Positions 59,906 through 64,000 of a DNA stretch of 64,000 nt are shown here, one piece after another; the stretch's first letter is position 1, and each line of letters starts with the position of its first letter. The notes below the pieces were generated by a model. That model was not told where the DNA came from. It did not search any database and saw nothing but the letters and a program-made list of their open reading frames with translations. Source of the stretch: Myoxocephalus aenaeus (taxonomy: Eukaryota > Chordata > Actinopteri > Perciformes > Cottidae); NCBI GenBank assembly GCA_038501785.1, contig JBAMJR010000009.1, positions 6,316,001-6,380,000 on the forward strand. Reading direction: 5' to 3'. The translations under genes and the position numbers were made by a program.

Positions 59906-61041
59906 GGGCTGCGGTCGAATAGTCAAATAATGACCTCCTAACGTCTAACCCTAAGCACTTTTCCTTAACCTCTGTGGAAAACGTCACGGGGTTAAGGAAA
60001 GATGGGAAGGAGAATTCATAAGGAGTTAGGAGAAGACAACCGCAGTGTTTGGCAAATCCGACACTTTCCCTAAGCGACGTAGTTATGACGCGACGGCAGG
60101 CGCATGGTAGTGACGTCAGTCTACAGTCAGACGGTGAATCTACAATGTTCCGAAGATGGACTACAAAAAGCGCAGCTTAGATACTTCGTCCGTCTTTTTA
60201 CAGTGGTGTCATAACATAAACAACCCGGTTCATAGTATTATTTTAATAACGAGGTTAGAATAGAAATGAACGAAGGAATATGAAAGTGAAACCAAGAGTA
60301 CAAAGCTACTAAACTGTCTCTTTCAGTTTCAAACATGCTGAATTAAATACGTTATCCCACAAACAATGTGTGTCTCATCTCCATTTTGTTGTTATGGTTT
60401 ATCTATATGCAGATTATATCAGATCATAAAAATATGCAGACAACAGTTTATGAAACACCACACAACTCGTGTTGACTTGATAGGTTTTATTGTAATGTGA
60501 CAAAATAGTTGATTAAAAAGATGATTATCAGAAACATGACTCAGACTGAAGAGCTCGTCCAGTTTAACTCTTTCATTAAAGCTTCTGTAACTGAAGTCAA
60601 ATAAAATTAAAGAACGAGGACTGAAGCTGCAGTTCAACACCAGAGAGAATATCAAATACGTCAGTTTTATCACTTTACAGCAGTTTTCAGCAACGTAACG
60701 TTTATAGTTTTCCAGCCGGTTTAACAGATTATTGAAAGTATTCCCAAATTATAGCAACGGTTATTTACATGATCTGCGTTTGCCGGTCATGATAGTCTGT
60801 TCTCGTGAACGGCCGAATGATACGTCACTTTAAACGTTGCCGCCGCAAGGAATTGAGCGTCGGCATTATCTCCTTTCCTTTCGTAAAGGAAGGTCCAGTG
60901 GTTCTTATGGTAAAGGAGCTAAATTAGGAAGCATTGAAGCTCCTTTCCTTTTGGATAATTCAACCGTCACTTAGGTACTTCCGGGTCATTTCACTCAGTT
61001 AGGAAGGTTCCTAACCAAAATGGACTATTCGACCGCAGCCC
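59906..61041. mobile_element. DNA transposon, perfect 19-bp terminal inverted repeats
   Basis: GGGCTGCGGTCGAATAGTC at 59906-59924 is repeated exactly in reverse complement at 61023-61041. Subterminal segments on both sides are enriched in short TTCCTTAACC, AAGGAAAG and CCTAACT phrases in opposite orientation, a longer imperfect inverted-repeat zone. The interior (60160-60760) is AT-rich with no intact transposase. The bases outside (CACCT on the left, TGTTA on the right) do not give a clear target duplication, so I do not assign a superfamily. Confidence 0.88.
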
Positions 61042-61324
61042 TGTTATTACCACAGTCTTATACTACCACAGACTTCCTGCCGACACCACAGTCACTACTC
61101 TTGGGGCTCCAAGCATGTTTTGAATCAGCCTAGTTTCCTAAAAATTGCGTTCCATTACAACAAAACTGCATCGTCAAATTTGATTCATATTTATTATCTG
61201 AACCTGATAATAAACACCGTCATTTACCACAACAACACACAGACACCTTCATTTTCAGCCTGTAAAGTGTACAATTACACTAAACCTCCATTACTCAACA
61301 ACTCACCCGATTTTGTTGTGAACA
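61042..61324. other. Unique sequence, no gene seen
   Basis: AT-rich with no recognised repeat. The 110-codon frame crossing it runs into the next repeat and has no domain. Confidence 0.5.
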
Positions 61325-61621
61325 GGACCACGGTGGCTGGACCCACAAGCAGACAACAAGGCAGTTTGAATCATAGGCACAAGTTTTACTGGGTAACACA
61401 GACAGACGTCAAAAGACAAACTCGCACAGGACAGGGAGTTGACACAGACTAAATACACAGGGAAGGAGAGACACAAGTGGAAACAATGAGGGCGGGGCTT
61501 GCAATCACACAGGGGGGCGGCACACGAGGAGGGAGGAGTCTGGAACGAGCGACAAGGAGACTGACAGACACACAACAGAAACAGACAGAACACAGAACTA
61601 CCCAGGAGGTCTGGGCGTAAC
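61325..61621 (-). repeat. Dispersed repeat fragment (GAGGGCGGGGCTTGCAATCAC type)
   Basis: Recurrent ACACAG/GACAGA phrases with AATGAGGGCGGGGCTTGC (61485-61502), AGGAGGGAGGAGTCTGG (61529-61545) and CAGGAGGTCTGGGCGTAACAG (61601-61621) recall a retroelement-associated fish repeat usually ending near GGGCATGACAG. The strand is a guess. No coding frame is convincing. Confidence 0.45.
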
Positions 61622-61746
61622 AGATTTAAACACCTAGCCGCCCTTTCGTTTCTATTCTTTCATCTTTTTGTTAAAACAATACCTTATTTTTTTTTTGCTG
61701 TACATTGCCCTTCTATCCTTTCACACAACCGAAAACCAATTCACCG

Positions 61747-61748
<2 letters not shown>

Positions 61749-61777
<29 letters not shown>
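61749..61777. repeat. (AC)n microsatellite, 29 bp
   Basis: An uninterrupted AC run. Confidence 0.95.
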
Positions 61778-61778
<1 letters not shown>

Positions 61779-61987
61779 TAGAAATTAGAAATAGAAAGTT
61801 TTATACCTCATATTTAGTCATATTGTTGCTGCCCCTGCTGTTGTTTAAACTTTTGAGACTGAGAATTTCAGTCTAGTTCACCGGCTTGTGTGTCATATAT
61901 TTTTTATGTTTGTTTTCACGCTGTTCACTTGTATCGCACTATTTGTAGGTCACTCGTAATACAATGTCTGTGTTTCTCGCTTGTAGT

Positions 61988-61991
<4 letters not shown>

Positions 61992-62049
<58 letters not shown>
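61992..62049. repeat. (TA)29 microsatellite
   Basis: A pure TA tract of 58 bp. Confidence 0.97.
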
Positions 62050-62053
<4 letters not shown>

Positions 62054-64000
62054 AGAAGAAAGTCTGAATTTTAGTTACAGACAAGAGTGAACAAGGCAGC
62101 TTTGCACTGCTTTCAGGACCACCTCTGCACTGCAGATGTACCATCAGTTGCGGGTTGTTTGTTTATACAACAGGGAGAGAAGACAGTTGTGCGATCTTTT
62201 GTTCACTGAGGGGATTCATTGAATTATCTGTGTAAACAAGGGGCTCCCATCCCCTTACATCTCCCACTACACTGCCTCTTCAGTATAAGACAAGTTGCTG
62301 TTACAATACATCTTGTTTGGCTCAGTTAGTAAATGCGACAGCAGATAAATTGTATTTTTTTAAATCAACGTTCAAATATTCCAGCACATTTATTCCTCAA
62401 AAATCATGACGTGATCATGCATTTACACTATGATCTATGATGATTAAAAACATTTAACTTTCTGGATGGATGCCACGGTGCCATTTTCTCCCCCAATGCA
62501 GAGCGAGGAAATTTTCTGAGTGAGACATCATGCTAACCCTCAGAGGAATAATTTATTGATGTACGTCAAACAGAGCGAGGGAAGAGGGTATGTGGGCTCA
62601 GTTATAAGACCGGCTGAAAAGACAAAAGGAATCCTTGATGAAGTTCCTTTGAAGTGCCTTTTTTTCCCCAGAAGTCCTTGGAAATACATATTGATGAAGT
62701 CCAAATTGTCTGGCCTGGAGGGAGAAGGCAGTCGACTGCTTTGCATTGCGTTATAAATATTCACCAGAGAAGAGGACATGGCTCATTTCTATGCGTGACT
62801 AGAATTATTGCATTTAAAATGATTGGCTCAGAAAAGACATAATTAGAGATGAATGGAGAGACCGGGACCGTCAGGAGAAATCATTTCCTTCAACACAAGA
62901 AGGTGCTCTTATCACTCGGGAAAACATTTGTTTTAGTGCTTAAATTCACAGTTCAGGTGATCGATGCATTATTAATGGAAAACGCCTCGAGGCATAAACT
63001 TTCCGTGTGTGCTAAACAAAGTTATCTGTAAAATCTACACTATGTGGAGTGAGCAAAATGTCAGCATTGCTTAATTTGTACAGAACCCACGGAATTAATT
63101 GCTATGAAATCCATGTTACATGGGTGAATATGAGAGTCTCAAAACACGAGACTATCACCCAGGAGGCCGCTGTTCGTGTCCCGTGTGAAACCAAGAATTC
63201 AACGCCGGCTAATTAGTCTTGTAACTTCTGTACTTAAAGATACTTTGAGGAGATTTTAACTGGTTATGAAACCGGCTCAATATAATAGTGATGCCACTAT
63301 ATGTTTGCCAACAGCGTGAAGATTGGCTCTTTTTTTTTTTATAGATATTGTTAAAGATTGTCATCGGTGCCACCAGGTCAGATTCTGGGCAAAATCTGAC
63401 GAGCCCATGCAGGTTCACAAGAAACTCCTTCGGGTAAAAAGCAGTCCATCAGCTGCAACCAGCCCATCTTGGACAAACCCAGATCCGGCTTTGGCGACAC
63501 CTTCTACCTGCAGTAAGAAGCTCAGGCGGGAGAGGAACTTTGCCTTACCAACACCATGCTGCTGGAGGCCCAGGCCGGATTGAGCTCGCTGGGGTGAAGG
63601 GAGGTTTAGGGAGTACCAGAATCAGGACTGCGAGGAACACAAGGATGCACAAGGACACACTGCAGTAAAATGAGAGGTTTAAAGGGGACTCTGGGGGTCA
63701 GAAATGCTACCTCTTTTGTCCACAGGGACAGCAAAACAAACTAAAAGTAGCTCTGAGTAACGATCTTCTCTTAACCTTACCATGCAGTTTTGTTGCCCAT
63801 ACACTGCAGGCAGACGATCCACGTTGCTGGTCATTCATAGGAAAGCGCACGGAAAACAACACTATACCTTTTCGTATGAGGGTGCATTGTACTCTGCAGT
63901 TCCTTTTATCAGAATGCAGCTTTTTAGGTTCTTTTAGCACACTATTTTGGTTTCTGGCCCACAAGCTATGTTCTCATCAGCCTGGTGTCCAACTAGGGTT
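62050..64000. other. Unique sequence, possible conserved regulatory block
   Basis: Block 62500-63040 is free of recognised repeats and has TAATTAGAGATG, GATGCATTATTAATGG and similar homeodomain-like cores. A plus-strand frame at 63323-63583 begins within a poly-T run and shows no domain. No splice-bounded exon before the window ends. Confidence 0.4.

Overview
The window looks like non-coding DNA from a ray-finned fish, probably a spiny-rayed (percomorph-type) teleost. The base is the repeat content: hAT-type transposons with intact 8-bp target duplications, tRNA-derived SINEs with the GTGTCCTTGAGCAAGACAC core, short terminal-inverted-repeat elements, and many long (TG)n, (CA)n and (TA)n tracts. 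The assignment rests on recalled repeat families and not on a search. There is no bacterial-type gene organisation. I found no complete protein-coding gene, no rRNA gene, no functional tRNA and no CRISPR array. The many short open frames are what AT-moderate vertebrate DNA gives by chance.

Layout. 1-13 kb: a dispersed-repeat remnant, a reversed SINE, a hAT element holding a second hAT (5523-6755), a diverged tandem duplication at 7.6 kb, two small perfect hairpins, and a GC-rich TA-flanked MITE at 11.1 kb. 13-18.5 kb: a repeat carrying a CTCF-like and two YY1-like motifs (13.2 kb), a perfect nuclear-receptor DR1, a 1.65-kb hAT (14163-15808) that holds at least two other insertions, a perfect palindrome and a degraded zinc-finger reading frame, and then a 1.29-kb element with perfect 24-bp termini (17128-18414). 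18.5-34.5 kb: mostly unique sequence with a SINE (20.1 kb), a 29-bp-arm perfect hairpin (21.9 kb), two copies of a GTTAGC-rich dispersed repeat, a second copy of the element nested at 14.5 kb, a CTCF-like site (31.5 kb) and a long degenerate CATTC-type repeat. 34.9-35.2 kb: the best candidate for host gene structure, a CpG-dense patch with a strong-context ATG and a consensus splice donor.

36-44 kb: long microsatellites, a 385-bp dispersed repeat (40.75 kb) and a hAT with perfect 15-bp termini (43656-44289). 47-50 kb: a 0.65-kb segment present twice, the second copy lying inside a TIR element. 51.3 kb: a hAT transposase C-terminal fossil. 51.4-64 kb: mostly unique, plus the second 11.1-kb-type MITE (59.2 kb), a 1.14-kb element with perfect 19-bp termini (59906-61041) and more microsatellites.

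The window reads as a gene desert or a large intron, with layered transposon insertions around stretches of unique sequence, some of which could be conserved regulatory DNA. I found no clear new biological system. The most checkable oddities are the perfect hairpins, the duplicated segment, the layered hAT at 14-16 kb, the regulator-motif-bearing repeat and the CpG-rich candidate exon.
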